A stretch of DNA of 64,000 bases, taken from positions 232,233 to 296,232 of the forward strand of contig MU404106.1 in the NCBI GenBank assembly GCA_022695795.1. The letters are read 5' to 3'. Position numbers and translations under genes: made by a program. Origin of the DNA: Biscogniauxia marginata. Lineage: Eukaryota; Ascomycota; Sordariomycetes; Xylariales; Xylariaceae. Positions 1 through 12,251 of this stretch are shown one piece after another. The notes beneath the pieces were generated by a model. It ran no database searches. It was not told the DNA's origin and was given only the letters and a program-made list of their open reading frames with translations. The first letter of the stretch is position 1, and each line of letters opens with the position of its first letter.

Positions 1-1779
1 CCGGCGGTAAGGCATAGACGATGATGATTATGAGTTGGGAATGACCAGAATCCGGTTTTAGCCGCGAAGAGAGAGATGGAGTAGTAGTAGTGAGCCAGAA
101 TAGCGTCTGCTTTTGTCTTCGCTCATGGCGTGGACTACACTCATCTAGGGGCGATATATATATTTTACCTATCACGAGCAGATGTCTCTTTTACGAGTTC
201 TCTCTCTCACTGCTCCTCTTGTTCTTCTCCGTCTCTCCTAACGAGAAAGCGAAGAAAAGAGGGAGAGAGGGAGATGTACATGGAAAAAAAAACTCGAAAT
301 CGTAATCTCCCTCATCCCCTAGCATATCCATCTTACGAAGAGGGTCATACCCAAACGTTGGCGAGGAGAGATCTTTACGAGACTATTATGTCCTCCCCCT
401 TTCCCGCATATATGTATGTTTATAATATACACAAGAGAGATACCACACACATACCATATATTATATATATACATGCATATTTGTATAATTATGCATGTTC
501 TTTTCACACCAACATCAACCAGCGGGGAAAATGAGTTTATATTGAGAAAGAGTGAGAGGGAGCGGTGACAAGGTCGAATTGTATCTTTACGTGCATATGT
601 TATCCATCACATCAGTTTTCTTCTTATTGTCTCTTTCCGCCCTGGATTCGTCGTAATTTACAAGGAACGGGTTTTTTTCTTTTCTTCTTTCTCATTTCAC
701 TCACATTCATGTCTTCCCTGTATGTTATATCAATCATCTCAGCGGGAAACCTTTTTATTAACTACGGTCGCTAGTTTGAAAGCAGGAAAGAAAAAATCCT
801 CACGGGATGTCACTTTACCTTTTTAATGGCTCATAGGAGGGGGTTGGGTGGGGGGTGGAGAGAAGAAGGAAAACCCAACTCCCCGGTCTATTTAATGAGA
901 TGAAGCGAGACTAGATGAGATGAGATGAGATGGAAGATGATGGAATATGTATATAACCTCTACCTACATGACTTATGTATATTTTGTAGTGCATCACAGT
1001 CTATGAAATACATTGCAATATAATCGATGGACTTATCCATATTGTGAACATTCCTTGACTGATCTTACTTACCCCCCTATACCTCGAACGAGAATAAATT
1101 GATTCAAGCAAAATCGCTCTTGTGTTGTCCGGATCATGATAGCCGTACGCGCGTTTATTTAATACCCTCCTCCTCATCCCCCTTTCGATATAACTTGCCT
1201 ATCACAGAGTAGGTAATCCGAAAGATGGTCAACAAGAATCACGACCACAAAACTTCATAATTATTTCTCAAGCTCAATGTGCTAGCATCCAAACCATTAC
1301 GCAGTCCGCAAAAATGAAAACGGGGCTTAGTATGGAACATGTACATAGTTTCAGATCCCATGTCGTCGTGAGGCGGCTGATACAACCTGATGTGGGCCAC
1401 TGACTAGGGTCTGCGAAACACCGTGATAGAATCCGTGGAACCAGATGGTTATGTATGGATAAGATAACCTCCTACAACTTTACCCAGGCTAGATATTAGA
1501 AATGATCACTGAGTACTTGATACAAATCACATGATGCCATTATATGAAGCCGGTCGATCAGTGGATGGGATGGGAATTACATTCCGCTAGCTACGTAAAG
1601 TGTTTACAAAACACAACGCAAAGGCGTTCCTTGCTCATTAGCAAGTCATAGCTTCGTCCTCAGCTCATAGCCAAGTATGCCGAGCTCCTCGGTAATGACG
1701 TCCGTCGCGTTCTTCCCAACTGAGATCGACAGTAGACACGCAGCAACCTTCCCGGGCACTATTTTCTGGCTACACGTAC
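1..1779. other. Gene-poor stretch, no supported gene
   Basis: Low-complexity, partly AT-rich DNA with only short unrecognised ORFs (for example 130-534 +, full of simple composition). It holds an AGATG x4 run at about 913-932. It may be promoter or UTR of a gene beyond the left edge, but nothing in it shows that. Confidence 0.6.
913..932. repeat. AGATG microsatellite
   Basis: Four perfect tandem copies of AGATG in intergenic DNA. No function is apparent. Confidence 0.8.
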
Positions 1780-2547
1780 TTATCTCGTATTTTGGCCGTT
1801 GATGATCGAGCCCATCTGGGAATCGTTCTTGGGTCCTCCACGTCCGGGGAACTAGAACAAAGCGCGCCGCATTAGTCTGACTGTGGTCGATTGGCGCAGC
1901 GACAATCGCGGGCAGAGAACACATGGGGAACGGGAGAGCGTATGGGACTATAACCTACCTCGGACTCCTGGAGACTACCGCCCTCGAGGATCTTCGTGAT
2001 CACCTCATCATCAACGTGGGTGCCGAACTCGTTCTCTAGTGTCGACTTGGAAGCGCCATCCATCTGGCCCTGAGCTCCGTGCCTGTTGGGAAGATGTTAC
2101 GTTAGCCGCCGAGTATGAGCAGGTAGTAGGATTGACTGTGGTGGGATTGCATCTCCGCTCTCCGTTGCGGGCGGCTAAGGCCGGTGTTGCGTGACGGCCG
2201 GTTGGCCGTGACCAACATTGAAGAATCGAATGTTGGGTGCACCACCAGCTCAGCTCGTAAGCGCCCAGGCGCCTACGACTCGGCTGGCTGAAGACCCCGC
2301 CTCGTCTTACGTAGGCACAGCCCACGTTTCGTGTCTTCCAAAGGTGATCGGGTTGAGCAGACAAAAGGGCTGGCAGGACTCACTTGTGTGTTACGAAGAT
2401 CTTGAAGGTGGAGATGAAATGGGCCAAGGGAATGGACTTGTCCGACTGCCACTTCTTGTAGGTTCCGATGTCGTCAACAAAGACGATGAAGTCCTCGTCC
2501 CCGCCCTTGTAGTGGACCTTGACTTGGGTGGCCTCGCCTTTGGTCAT
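1780..2547 (-). CDS. RTC3: RTC3-like protein, SBDS N-terminal-fold family
   Basis: Three exons on the minus strand: 2547-2384, 2082-1959 and 1851-1780, giving 119 aa. The protein starts MTKGEATQVKVHYKG, reads IFVTHK-HGAQGQMDGASK across the first splice, then LENEFGTH and a glycine-rich tail ending NGQNTR. This is the small fungal family of yeast Rtc3 (YHR087W), a single domain resembling the N-terminal (FYSH) domain of the ribosome-maturation factor SBDS. In yeast it is linked to RNA metabolism and stress tolerance; the biochemical role is not settled. The introns (301 and 107 nt) have GTGAGT and GTAGGT donors and restore the family sequence exactly at both joins. An in-frame Met at 2760 would add 71 low-complexity residues and is rejected because the family starts at MTKGE. 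The last exon is the least certain part. Confidence 0.85.
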
Positions 2548-4018
2548 GTTAGCGGTGTTGATTGGTTGGTTGGGAGGTGGTCGGAGGGAGGAAATCAGTA
2601 AAAGCCGTTGGCTGCTCTTACTGATTGCGATCGAAGTGTGATGTGAGGAGAGAAAGTGATGCGAGGTTTCTTGGTGACGGTGGTGGTGGAAAGTTAGGTA
2701 GTCAGTGGTGTAGGTAGGCAAGTCGACTTGTAGTGTGTATGGAGGTTGATGTTTTATCAAGAGGGGGGAAAGTTATTGGTAGTCAGAGGTTGAGTAACCT
2801 TGGGCAGTGACAAAGGAGCTCAAATACTTCTTTCCTGCCGATTCGGTCAGATCCTCATCATAGCAAACTGACTCTTAAGTCGTTACGTCATAATCCACGG
2901 ATACGATATGCGACAGCTCTCTGCCCCGCCAACCTGCCCCGCCAACCTGCACCTTCTGCCAATGTCTCTGTTTAGGTACTGTCTACAGTAGGTAATTACC
3001 AGGAATGTTTAATCAAGTTCCTGTCCTTCTTGTTCCTGAGTCAGCTCTTCCCTCGCACGCGATATAATGATTTACGTCACCGATGGATCTCCCTGCAGGG
3101 ATCCGCAAATGACGAGGCAAGACAAAAGCTCCGGTAGCTTTCGGTCCCCACCGACACCCGGATCTGGTAACTACATACATTTGGTACTTATAGGTACCTA
3201 CCTCTCTTAGCTGCACGGTTATCTTATTCACACGACGAGAGTAAGGTTCTGAAATACCTAATCTCAGTAAGGGATCGGCGCAAGCTAGTAAGACACCGCT
3301 TCTAGCGGGAGTAGCCGGGCTATTATGGCGGTAACGTGTCTCTTCTGTTGGCCTTGTTTGTAATGACGGCTGGCTACACACAAGCTACCTCGGATGCATA
3401 CATGAGACAGACTTGGCTAGTGGAAACATACATCTTAGAAAAGTGAGTAGAGTAAAGCAAATCACGAACAAACGACACGAGCCAAACTAAGGTAGCTATC
3501 AGCATGGCATCATCAACTAGACTTTCAGAAATATTCAATGATCTGTGCGAGAAATTAAGTACAGTTCGCATTTGTTGCAGCCCGTTTACATCTGGGCGCG
3601 GCCTCTGAGGGCGTTAGACTAACTATATACAACGAATAAGCCAGTAATGGGGCAAGCTGTTGTCCAAGCCCTTGAAACTCCCAACATGACAATACGGAGA
3701 GGGGGAAAAAAGCGAAGAGAAGGGATATAACTAATTCCATGAATAAAAAACGCCCACAGGGTGATAGCCGCAATGATGTCGTTACAAAAGAGATGAAAAA
3801 GGGGAGGTGGAAAGAAACAACGACGGATAATTGGTGAAATAATCCCCTTGACCCTTAAGGCAAAAGCCAAAGACACTCCTGACCAAGTGTCTATAACCTA
3901 AGTAGCCAACGTTATAAATAATGAATAACACAACGCAACGCCGTGGACTTTTGTTTCTTTTTTCTTCCCGCCTTGTATGTAGTAATTAGGTGTCATGAAC
4001 TCATTCGGTGTCTATATT
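2548..4018. other. Intergenic region between RTC3 and the Rho GEF
   Basis: This contains the RTC3 promoter side and the 3' side of the Rho GEF. A 13-bp tandem duplication lies at 2921-2950. ORFs on the minus strand at 3013-3876 match nothing I recognise and have no splice logic, so they are not called. Confidence 0.6.
2921..2950. repeat. 13-bp tandem repeat (2.3 copies)
   Basis: CTGCCCCGCCAAC occurs twice head-to-tail, followed by CTGC, in intergenic DNA upstream of the RTC3-like gene. Confidence 0.85.
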
Positions 4019-7000
4019 TCACCGGAAGAAACTTCGGAGGCTCGATGCTACCAAGCTCCTATTGACCCGAGACCACTTTCTAGGAGATCTAGGGCTATTC
4101 AAGCTGTCTTGTGTTGCATTCATTTTTTCGACTCTTCGAAATACCGCCGCTCGCTTCTTACTCGAACTGGGTGACGATTTTTCCGACGGAGAGGTTTGCC
4201 GCATCTGTTGTAGGCTATTCGTAGACGTCGTTCGTAAAGCTGGAGTGCCGAACTCCTTTTCATCACACCATTCTGTCTCGAGCTCCAAGGGATCAAATTT
4301 CCTGACTGTAGCTGATAATGGAGTACTATCAGCTAGTAACAAGCTCGCACTTGCGCTGCTACTTCTCTCCGACTCATCTCGAATCGCCGGCAGTCTGTAC
4401 CCACTGTCTTCCTCAGCTAGGTCAAACCCAACCGAAGAAGACTCCGACATCGATGCATCGCTGTTGGTCCTGGTGCGGTGATCTACTCGTCCGTTGGAAG
4501 AAGCCAATTCCCCATCAATCAACTTTGTCAAGTTACTAGAGCTCACCGAGCGCTTCGCGAATGAGCCGGTGATGCCAGCGACGCTCAACTTTCGCATCAT
4601 AGTGGACGCCGAGCTGCGGACAAGGTTCTCGCTCCTCGACCGGGTTGTTATGCCGGGGAAGGGCAATGTCTTGCGACTCCAGACATCTGCTAGCAGAGCC
4701 TCCAAGCGAGCCCGATCTGATCGCGAGGGTGCGAGGATCGGGATTCGTGTATTCGTCGTCAGAAGTGATTGTGAACGATTTATTGGTGATGTGGAGGTGG
4801 CTGCTGATGGGTCTTTCATCGTTGTTGTATTTTTCAGTATCACCTGACACAACTGGGACTTGGGCCCAACCGTAGTCGCCCTATGAATAGAGAGGCGACG
4901 AGCGACAGTGCCTGATACCGTGAGCCAATGAAAGCAGTCGTTGATAGTCACGACACTTACCTGGTTTCCCAAACACTGTGCCAAGGCTCTTGATGTTTAG
5001 TGAGATCGAGCTGTATAATGCCGGTTCTGGCCACGCTTGAGTCTCACTCGAATCGATGCGTAAAAGATGAGTGCGCCATTCCATTTCCTCCTTTGGAGAG
5101 CATGCTGTCATTATTATTTCATAGAGTTGATGATCGACCTCGAATACAAGCTTCCAGGAGAATGGAGCCGTGTGACATTGTAAACCTAAGTAGATTTCGT
5201 GAGTATGTGGCCCCAAAAAGTTATCAGGGTGAAATTTGCTCACCTCGCCCGTTATCAACATCTTCGATTTTTACACTGTCCAAACTAATGCAAGCTTGAA
5301 TGGTATATATTTGATCCACCTTGCTAGCAGTGGCGAGACACAGGCAATGTCTGTACAGGATTGAGACCATGTACTGACCATTTACACCCTCTCTTGTCTG
5401 CCAGCAGACGTGCAGAGCACCACAGAGACGCAACTGCCCAAAGGAGCGTATGGCTGTCTTAGAAGTAGTATCTACTCTCTTCTAGAGTGTCAGCAATGGC
5501 AGAAGAAGTGGATGGGCATATCTATTACCTGGTTAGGGAACACCAGTCGATCTTGAAGCAGCCAGGTCTGCTCCATTTTGATCTTCATTTTAGGGTCGTC
5601 GTAAGCTCGATTTATTTCGGCGGTGACCTCACGCAGTTGGAAGAGGACGTTCTCAATCTCCATGTGCGAGCTAGGACAGTCACAGACAGGAGTATATTTC
5701 AGAAGCTCGGCGAAGAGAAGGGGATATCTGCAGATTCTTTGGATGGGCTATCTATCATTAGCAAGTGTTTCATTTATAACGTGAATAGCCTACCTTGACT
5801 AAGAGATCACCAATAGTGAGAGACTTCCTCGAACGATCTTGATGATAATTGGTGGCGCCGAGTGAAGCAGCCAAGGCTTCCAGCCCCTTCTGGTATGTCT
5901 CCCATTGAGGCAAGGTTCGATGAGTAGAGGCTACATCTTTCATCATCATCTCATACTTTGCACCATACTCCTCATAAACGAAGAAGCGATTCATCTAGCA
6001 GATTTGTTAGCAACCTATGATACGACCATTTCTTAAGACACCCGATATGGTAGGAGAAGAGATGCGGCCTACCCTCTTCCCAAACACCTGGGCAACTTCG
6101 GCCGCAACGGCCGGCTCAGCAATCACACCAGGAACATCCTGGAGCCAAGGCTTTCCTCCCTTGTCTTCTGGAACAGAGTCCAAGCTACACCATCGATGAT
6201 GTCCCCTGCTCGGCGGCGGATTAGGATTAATCGAAATTCGATCTGGTTGCGTGTACTCAGAATTGGGCACAACTCGATGAAGCTCTCCAAGAATCTCTTC
6301 GTGGAGCTCAACAATATCCGTAAGGTTTCTATTGATGGAAGACCGAAGACCGTGATGTACGGTTGGCAAGGAAGCTAAGATTGTGACATATACCTGGGAC
6401 GTTGTAAGCACTGATCAGACGGCAGCCCAATAATACTTACGTTCATGAGGAACTTGACATCTCCAATGTAGCTCTCTTCGGTGTTGATGACTTCCTCGAG
6501 GATGCGGCGCCTCTGCAGGAGGCGCTCCATCACCCCCCGATCCATCGTCACGGGTCGGTCAAAGCACGTGCTATCTTCGGAGCATCTCGGAGCCGACATG
6601 GAGCCACGACTACTGTGATCTGTTCTGGTATGGAGAGACGACCGAGCGGTATGTCTCCGCGGGCGCGTAAGAACGCTGGTACTTGCAAGGCTGATGCTCG
6701 CGCTCCGGACTCCCGCAACAAACCCATACGAAGAGCCTGAAGATGACTTTCTGTGGCTATGTGGCGTCTGAGGGTCATCGAAGAAAAGTTTGGGGAAAGG
6801 TTCCGCTTGGCTATCAATATCGCAGGTCTCAGGGCGATGTGCGCGCCTGTGCAAGTTCTTCATCCATTTCTGAAACGGCCTCGCCAACCGGGGTGAAGTT
6901 TCCTCCCTCTTAACACTGCTCTCATTGCCATCGAGCGATAATCTTGGCAGCTCTGTAGAGTCCCTCGGTTTTTCTTCGTCATTCTCCAAAGTCAACCCCA

Positions 7001-7202
7001 GGGCGGCTATGTTATCCAATGTCTTCCAATCTTCCGCACCATCAGTACGGAATAAATCAAGGTCATCGAGGCCAAGTCCGGGGTCGGTTCGATTTAGTCT
7101 TAGAGCCTTTAGAGTTGCCCAGCTGGTGTTCCCCGAGACATATACTGAACTACTCCGTGAACAGGGCCGGGGGGAGTCGCTGTTGAGGATGGCTAGCGCC
7201 AT
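4019..7202 (-). CDS. Rho guanine-nucleotide exchange factor (DH-PH protein)
   Basis: Seven exons on the minus strand: 7202-6441, 6393-6073, 5994-5794, 5747-5529, 5481-5244, 5185-4961 and 4911-4019, giving 952 aa. All introns are 46-78 nt and every join keeps frame. The first ~220 residues are Ser/Pro-rich and probably disordered. The DH domain starts near residue 225 (RRRILEEVINTEESYIGDV) and runs to about 500, with PIQRICRYPLLFAELLKYTP as the conserved DH core. An atypical PH domain follows at about 505-650 (SWKLVFEVDHQLYEIIM, MEWRTHLL). The Ser-rich C-terminal ~300 residues show no known domain. DH-PH proteins load GTP onto Rho/Cdc42-type GTPases to control polarity and wall growth; the GTPase targeted cannot be read here. 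There is no CNH domain as in Rom2/Tus1, so it is another subgroup. The start is uncertain: 7292 would add 30 hydrophobic residues. Confidence 0.9.
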
Positions 7203-8482
7203 GGCGAAGGAGAGGAGGAAGCCCAAGAAAGCAGGACCAAGAAAGCGATGATGCAAAATTGGGTTCCAAAGACCCCAAAGATTGCGATACAACCAAAACC
7301 AAGGGGCAGAACAGAGAATTCAAAACATAATTACCAACATGGAAGAGAATGATGTAGAAGACAAGACACTGTAGAAGGAGGCGAAGTGAGGGATTCCAGG
7401 TGCTCACTTGGAAGTATGAAATAATTGGCTACGCTCGGGAAGTTGAGCCATGCAACATACGAGACTGAGCAGAGAAAGGACGAATGGAGGAACGCAAGGA
7501 CCTGAACTGGCAGCCAGCCTATCTAGCTGCCCGATAATGAAAACTAATATAAAATGAGTACCTAACCACGGCGACGAGGCGGTAGCCAGGCTCGGAGAGA
7601 TAAAAAGGTGATGAGATGGGAAGGAGAAGCAACTGCGTCGCAGTTCTTACCGTAGGTACGAACAGGAGTCTGTCAACAAGATGTATTTTGTTCGAGGCGT
7701 CCAATGTTTACGGGAATGTGACACAAGGTCGCGGGAAGGTTCACGGCATTGTACCAGACAGAAAGGGAGCTGCGTCATATCACCACGTTGGTACGGGAAC
7801 ATTTGGGTGGCTGCAACGACTGGCAACATTCCGATGTGCAAAATGGTGATCCGCATTCGCATTTCCGCACAGATTGGGCCATGTTGTCATCGAAGGAACC
7901 CAGAGCCACTAGGCTAATCGATAGGTAAAGAAGATAATACCTGGTTTAACATTGAAGCTGCGGGAGAACGATACACATGTACAGGTTAGGGCGGCGGAAG
8001 CGAAGCTGTGATGCCTTGTTTCTACTGCACGTTGATGATGGTGTTTTATCTTCGGGTCCTTCTCCATTCAATTGAAGAGCGGAGGTTTTGTAAGTGATGT
8101 GTGATGCAGCTCAAAGCAATAACTTAAAATTCGTGTTCTACACTATTTGAACCAATTGCACAGATTGAAGGGATCTAAGGGTCTTAGACCCACTCCATCG
8201 ACGGGAGTCAATCAGCTGCAAGCGATCAGACCTGCAAGACAACCAGGTGTTTAGCCACACCTGCTCAGCTCTAAGCCATACAAGCCACATATTTGGTACC
8301 TAGTCGGGCAGCTCGCTTAGGTAGCTGCCAATTGTCTCCACACCCACAGCCCGCCTTTTTTTCCGTGTGCAAAAATCTCTAAACCTCAAACTCGCACTCG
8401 GGAAAGCTTTCGCTTGTTCAACCTGCGATACTAACCACCAACAACCACCACCTTCTAGCAAAACGCCATAACCACCGACGAG
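7203..8482. other. Divergent promoter region, Rho GEF / RPL36
   Basis: About 1.28 kb separates two start codons that point away from each other, so it should hold both promoters and 5' UTRs. Upstream of the ribosomal gene the DNA is pyrimidine/adenine-rich (about 8400-8480), usual for highly expressed fungal genes. ORFs here (7616-7917 both strands) are not supported. Confidence 0.6.
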
Positions 8483-9265
8483 ATGGCGAAGGAGGTTCCC
8501 GCCCGTACTGGGCTTACCATCGGTATTTATTCTCTCTCCCCCCCCGAATCCATCATCGTACTTGTCGCGAGAAGAACCCCTCCAAAAATGGAACATAAGC
8601 TAACGCATTGGTTTTTTGTTTTTCACAGGTATCAACCACGGCCATGTAAGATGAAGTCCCTCCCACCACAAGATTTCCCACCGGGCGACATGCTTCCATG
8701 TTACCCGTGTGGGAAAAATCCCAGCCATCTAGTTTTATCGTCTCACCTCGTGGAGGTCACTGCTATTTTTTCTCCTTCTTGCCAAGAGTTATCACAAAAA
8801 ATCTGCAGATGAGGACGTCAGGCTGACTTGGGGGATTTCTTCTTTCTTCGCCGTACAGAAAACCACTCCCCGTGTCCAGAAGCAGCGGGTATCACGCACC
8901 AAGGGCCACCTGAGCAAGCGTACCGCATTCGTCCGGTAAGGTCCAAACGTCCCTTGAAATTTAACCAAACCCCCTTCCCCCTCCTCCGGGCTAACATGGT
9001 CTTTCCACGCACATAGGGACGTTGTCAAGGAGGTTGCCGGCCTCGCCCCCTACGAGCGCCGCGTTATCGAACTGCTGCGCAATTCGCGTGATAAGCGTGC
9101 CCGAAAGCTGGCCAAGAAGCGGCTCGGAACCTTCGGTCGTGCCAAGGTACGTTTGAATATCTGTCGTGTCTATGAATTGGTCCACTGACGATGTGTTCTC
9201 TCAAACAGAGAAAGGTCGACGAGCTCCAGAGAGTCATCGCCGAGTCGCGCAGAGCCGGTCACTAA
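8483..9265 (+). CDS. RPL36: 60S ribosomal protein eL36
   Basis: Five exons: 8483-8522, 8629-8645, 8859-8935, 9017-9146 and 9209-9265, giving 106 aa, the normal length. Exon 1 encodes [13 protein letters not shown]. The 17-nt exon 2 gives GINHGH, and the rest gives the conserved [20 protein letters not shown] block, [11 protein letters not shown], and the basic end [21 protein letters not shown]. eL36 is a small basic protein of the large ribosomal subunit. The gene is intron-rich for its size (introns 106, 213, 81 and 62 nt), as is common in fungal ribosomal-protein genes. All borders are GT-AG and the joined frame matches the family throughout. It lies divergent from the Rho GEF. Confidence 0.96.
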
Positions 9266-9985
9266 ACGATGACAACCAGCCAATGAACCACCCGCTCGTG
9301 GTAGTGTCCCCGAGAGTCCTTTTACGGTGGTATCAGATTCGGGTCTGTTGTATGAAAGGAGAATCCCATTCAGCAAGGCTCGGTACGGTCTAGCAGTGTC
9401 GTCTTTTCGATACAGACCTTACCTACCCCCTATCACGCAGAGGGATTGTCTCCCGGGATAGATAGATTTTGCTAGGGAGCTACTGAGATACCAAAAATTG
9501 ACCACGAATGGGAGTTCTGACGAACATGATGTCTAATTCTTTCTTCACTTTTCTTCTCTTCTCTTCTCGTCTCATCTCGGAGGGGCAAGAAACATGATGC
9601 CCATTCTATACATACAATGCATTGCGCGTAAAAGATCGTAAAAGTCTACGTACAAGTGACTGATGAATGAATGCCGATTAAATCCCCTTTGAAAACTCCT
9701 AATTTTCATGCCGAGGAATAAGAAGACATTCTATATCTCGTGATTCCCCTTTCTCTAGAGAATATCCTCATCCGGAGCATCACCATGCATCATCATGATG
9801 GGGAGAGCTACTACTGACTTCCCAGCCCTACTATTTCCTGCTCATTGATCACACACACACACACACACATACAATACATGTATTATCTCCCTCTCCCCTT
9901 TTCTCTTTCTCTTTCTCTTTCTTTCTCCACCTTTTATATTTATCGATTCGATTCACAACACTCACGTTCACTTTCACTCTCACCC
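9266..9985. other. Convergent 3' region, RPL36 / UBX protein
   Basis: 3' UTRs of two converging genes. The stretch holds an AC dinucleotide run (about 9850-9868) and a CTTT-rich pyrimidine tract (about 9900-9930), but no gene. Confidence 0.6.
9850..9868. repeat. AC microsatellite
   Basis: Perfect AC dinucleotide run of about nine copies in the 3' intergenic DNA. Confidence 0.85.
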
Positions 9986-11569
9986 TCACTTCTTCCCAAA
10001 CCCCTTGAGCCACTTGGGCTTCTTAAAAGTCGAGCCGCCGCCGTCTTCGCCCTCGCCTCTTGGCCTAGAAGAGGAAGCGGGCCCAGCAGTAGCAGAAGCA
10101 GTGCTCTCGGGTCCGATCTCGATGTCGGGCACGTCGGGCACGACGACGTCGCGGGCGCGGCCGGCGGCGCTGTCCTCGAGGAAGGGCTTGCGCCGGACGT
10201 CGGCGGGGACGGCGTCGTCCCAGAGGAAGTTGACGAGGGTGTTGGCGCTGAGGCAGTAGCCCTGTATGAGCCTGTCGTCGTCGCCGTCGCCGCGGTCGCG
10301 GATCGCCGTCGTCTTGCTGGGGGGTACCGAGGGGGGGAGGGCGAGCCGGAAGGGCGCCGACGGGTTGGCCATGAGGTTCCGGACCTCGGCGTAGAGGCTC
10401 GCGCCCGTGTCGGACGGGCCGAACTGCCACTCGGCCGACGAGTTGTCCGGGAAGCGCACCCGGATGCGGACCGACTTGACGGCGGCCACGCGGGCGGCCT
10501 CGGCGGCGGCTCTGGCCTCGAGCTCCTGGTCCGAGGGCAGGCGCTTGTTCTCCCCGGCCGCTTTCAGGAGTCGCTGGTGCGCCTTGGCGCTGCTGATGTC
10601 GGGCATGAAGGCCTCGTCGGGTTCGTGCCGGTGGACGGCTGCCGGGGTGGACGACGTGGGCGCGGAGAAGATGGTGACGGGGCGACGGTCGGAGGAAGTT
10701 GGGACATCGATGTCCATAGCATCGGTAGTAGTAGTATTAGGTGCAGGGGTTTCCGCCGTAGTAGTTGGGTCTGTACCAGCTTGTGGAGCCGCCTCCGAAG
10801 TTGTTGTCGCTTCTGCTGGCGTGGGTATCTCAGGTGATGGGGCAGTAGTAGTAGCAGCAGCAGCAGAGGTTGTGTCCGTTGAGGCTTCTTTCGTTGAAGC
10901 TTCAACAGCTTGCTTCTGTGCGGCAGCATCCTCTTCTTCCATTTTGAAGTATTGTCCGATCTCCGTCATAGCGTCGGCCAGCGTCTTGTCCGTCTTCTGG
11001 AAGGAGAGGCGCATCAGGACGCTTCCCGAGTTGTAGCCAAGCTGCGACAAGGTCTTCTGGAAGTCGATGAAAGTTGATAGAGTCCTCTTCTCGAGGACGA
11101 CGTTGGGTATCTCGTAGTACAGCTGGCCGCTGCCGGTGGCCGTACCATTGCTAGTCTGTGCTACACCCCTCGCCGTGATGTTCAGGTTCTTCCCCGCGCT
11201 GGCGTTGCCGCTCTCGAACTGGCGTAGTACCTGCCATATCGTGTAATCGCTCGGAAGCTTCTCGCTGATTCGGCCGTGGGGCGGGAATAGGTTCGACTCG
11301 GGCGACGGGAGCTGTAGGGCGACGTTGATTGCAGTCGGCGTATTCGAGCGGACAATTAGTTCGAGTCTCGCGCCGGGAACCAGGCCTGAAGTGCGGAAAG
11401 TTTGCGACAGGTCTAGTTGGCGTTGCTTATGCTTCAGCAGAAACTTATTTGGGGCGACCTTGAGCTTGTCACAGGCTTGCTCGAGGATCTCGGTGAGATA
11501 GGTGGCCGGGTTGACCTTCACAGTCACCTGGCGGAGATCTGTTCCCACGACCTTGACGTTGGTCGCCAT
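9986..11569 (-). CDS. UBX4: UBX-domain Cdc48 adaptor, TUG/ASPL (yeast Ubx4) type
   Basis: Single-exon ORF of 527 aa. Residues 5-75 form a TUG-type ubiquitin-like domain (VKVNPATYLTEILEQACDKL, FLLKHKQRQLDLS). Residues ~155-205 carry the conserved segment with TLSTFIDFQKTL. A long Ala/Thr/Pro/Glu linker runs from ~210 to 290, followed by RRPVTIFSAP. A UBX domain covers ~366-465 (SVRIRVRFPDN, then a conserved Phe-Arg-Leu segment at ~407-409). This order is that of mammalian ASPL/TUG and yeast Ubx4, adaptors that bind the AAA ATPase Cdc48/p97 and modulate its use in ER-associated degradation and membrane traffic. GC content rises sharply in the part encoding the UBX domain (about 10000-10600). 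It lies head-to-head with PUP3, 682 bp apart. Confidence 0.92.
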   Translation of the reverse strand: MATNVKVVGTDLRQVTVKVNPATYLTEILEQACDKLKVAPNKFLLKHKQRQLDLSQTFRTSGLVPGARLELIVRSNTPTAINVALQLPSPESNLFPPHGRISEKLPSDYTIWQVLRQFESGNASAGKNLNITARGVAQTSNGTATGSGQLYYEIPNVVLEKRTLSTFIDFQKTLSQLGYNSGSVLMRLSFQKTDKTLADAMTEIGQYFKMEEEDAAAQKQAVEASTKEASTDTTSAAAATTTAPSPEIPTPAEATTTSEAAPQAGTDPTTTAETPAPNTTTTDAMDIDVPTSSDRRPVTIFSAPTSSTPAAVHRHEPDEAFMPDISSAKAHQRLLKAAGENKRLPSDQELEARAAAEAARVAAVKSVRIRVRFPDNSSAEWQFGPSDTGASLYAEVRNLMANPSAPFRLALPPSVPPSKTTAIRDRGDGDDDRLIQGYCLSANTLVNFLWDDAVPADVRRKPFLEDSAAGRARDVVVPDVPDIEIGPESTASATAGPASSSRPRGEGEDGGGSTFKKPKWLKGFGKK

Positions 11570-12251
11570 ATCTGCTACGAGGGTGGATAGCTAGGTGAGA
11601 ACAAACACAATGCAAATCGAGGTTGGCCCTGGGGCCTACAGGGTGTATAGGTTGTTCAGATGCGAAACGTACGAGTCCACAACACGTTCAGTCCTTTGTG
11701 AGTAACTTGGAGAATCGTGCGTGACCGGTGAGTAGAGCGGCTTTGAAGTAAACAATGAATTATTGGGTAGTCTGCATTCAGAGGAAAGTTGTAGAATGCT
11801 TGATTACGTGAGTGGATAGGTAGCAGTTACGTAGCAGGGCAATAAGTGAGCAGTAGGCAGCTTTCCAGCTGATGGAATCACAGGTACGTACCTGTTAGTG
11901 AGGGGCAGCACCACCTTCTACAAATTCTGGGCCCAAGCGTCCTCCCCAGCTAACCCAGGACCCCGGCAAAGCTGCTAGGTAGTACAGAATACCTACCTTA
12001 GAGGAGCTGCCGCGCCAGACGTGTTTGCCTTGCAGCAGTTAGTAAAGTGCTTGTGACGAACGACCTCTCAGCCTGACTGTCGGCAAGCAACCAATGCTAC
12101 ACCTGCCGACCTGCCACTTTCACCTCCACCACCTACCCTCACGACGACGAACCAACGAATAAATAAATAAAACACAGACGTCCAAACAAATCGGGTTCGA
12201 TTAGCATTCCCCTCTTGATCTCCTCGTCACTACGAAAAAAAGAATACCACA
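11570..12251. promoter_or_regulatory. Shared divergent promoter, UBX4 / PUP3
   Basis: 682 bp between two divergent start codons of ubiquitin-proteasome genes. The region must hold both promoters (inference from position). I saw no clear yeast-type proteasome element (GGTGGCAAA) on either strand by eye. TACC/GGTA tetranucleotides occur near 11890 and 11990. Confidence 0.5.

Noticed and set aside
130..534. 134-aa ORF near the left edge
   Set aside because: Composition follows simple AT- and CT-rich DNA; overlapping frames are equally open and there is no domain.
3555..3876. Overlapping minus-strand ORFs downstream of the Rho GEF
   Set aside because: Hydrophobic, low-complexity products with no homologue I recognise and no splice partners.
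8646..8858. Possible snoRNA in the 213-nt intron of RPL36
   Set aside because: Ribosomal-protein introns often host snoRNAs, but I found no convincing pair of C (RTGATGA) and D (CTGA) boxes with a terminal stem.
9845..10837. 330-aa plus-strand open frame opposite the UBX gene
   Set aside because: Antisense shadow of a GC-rich gene, with simple composition and no domain.
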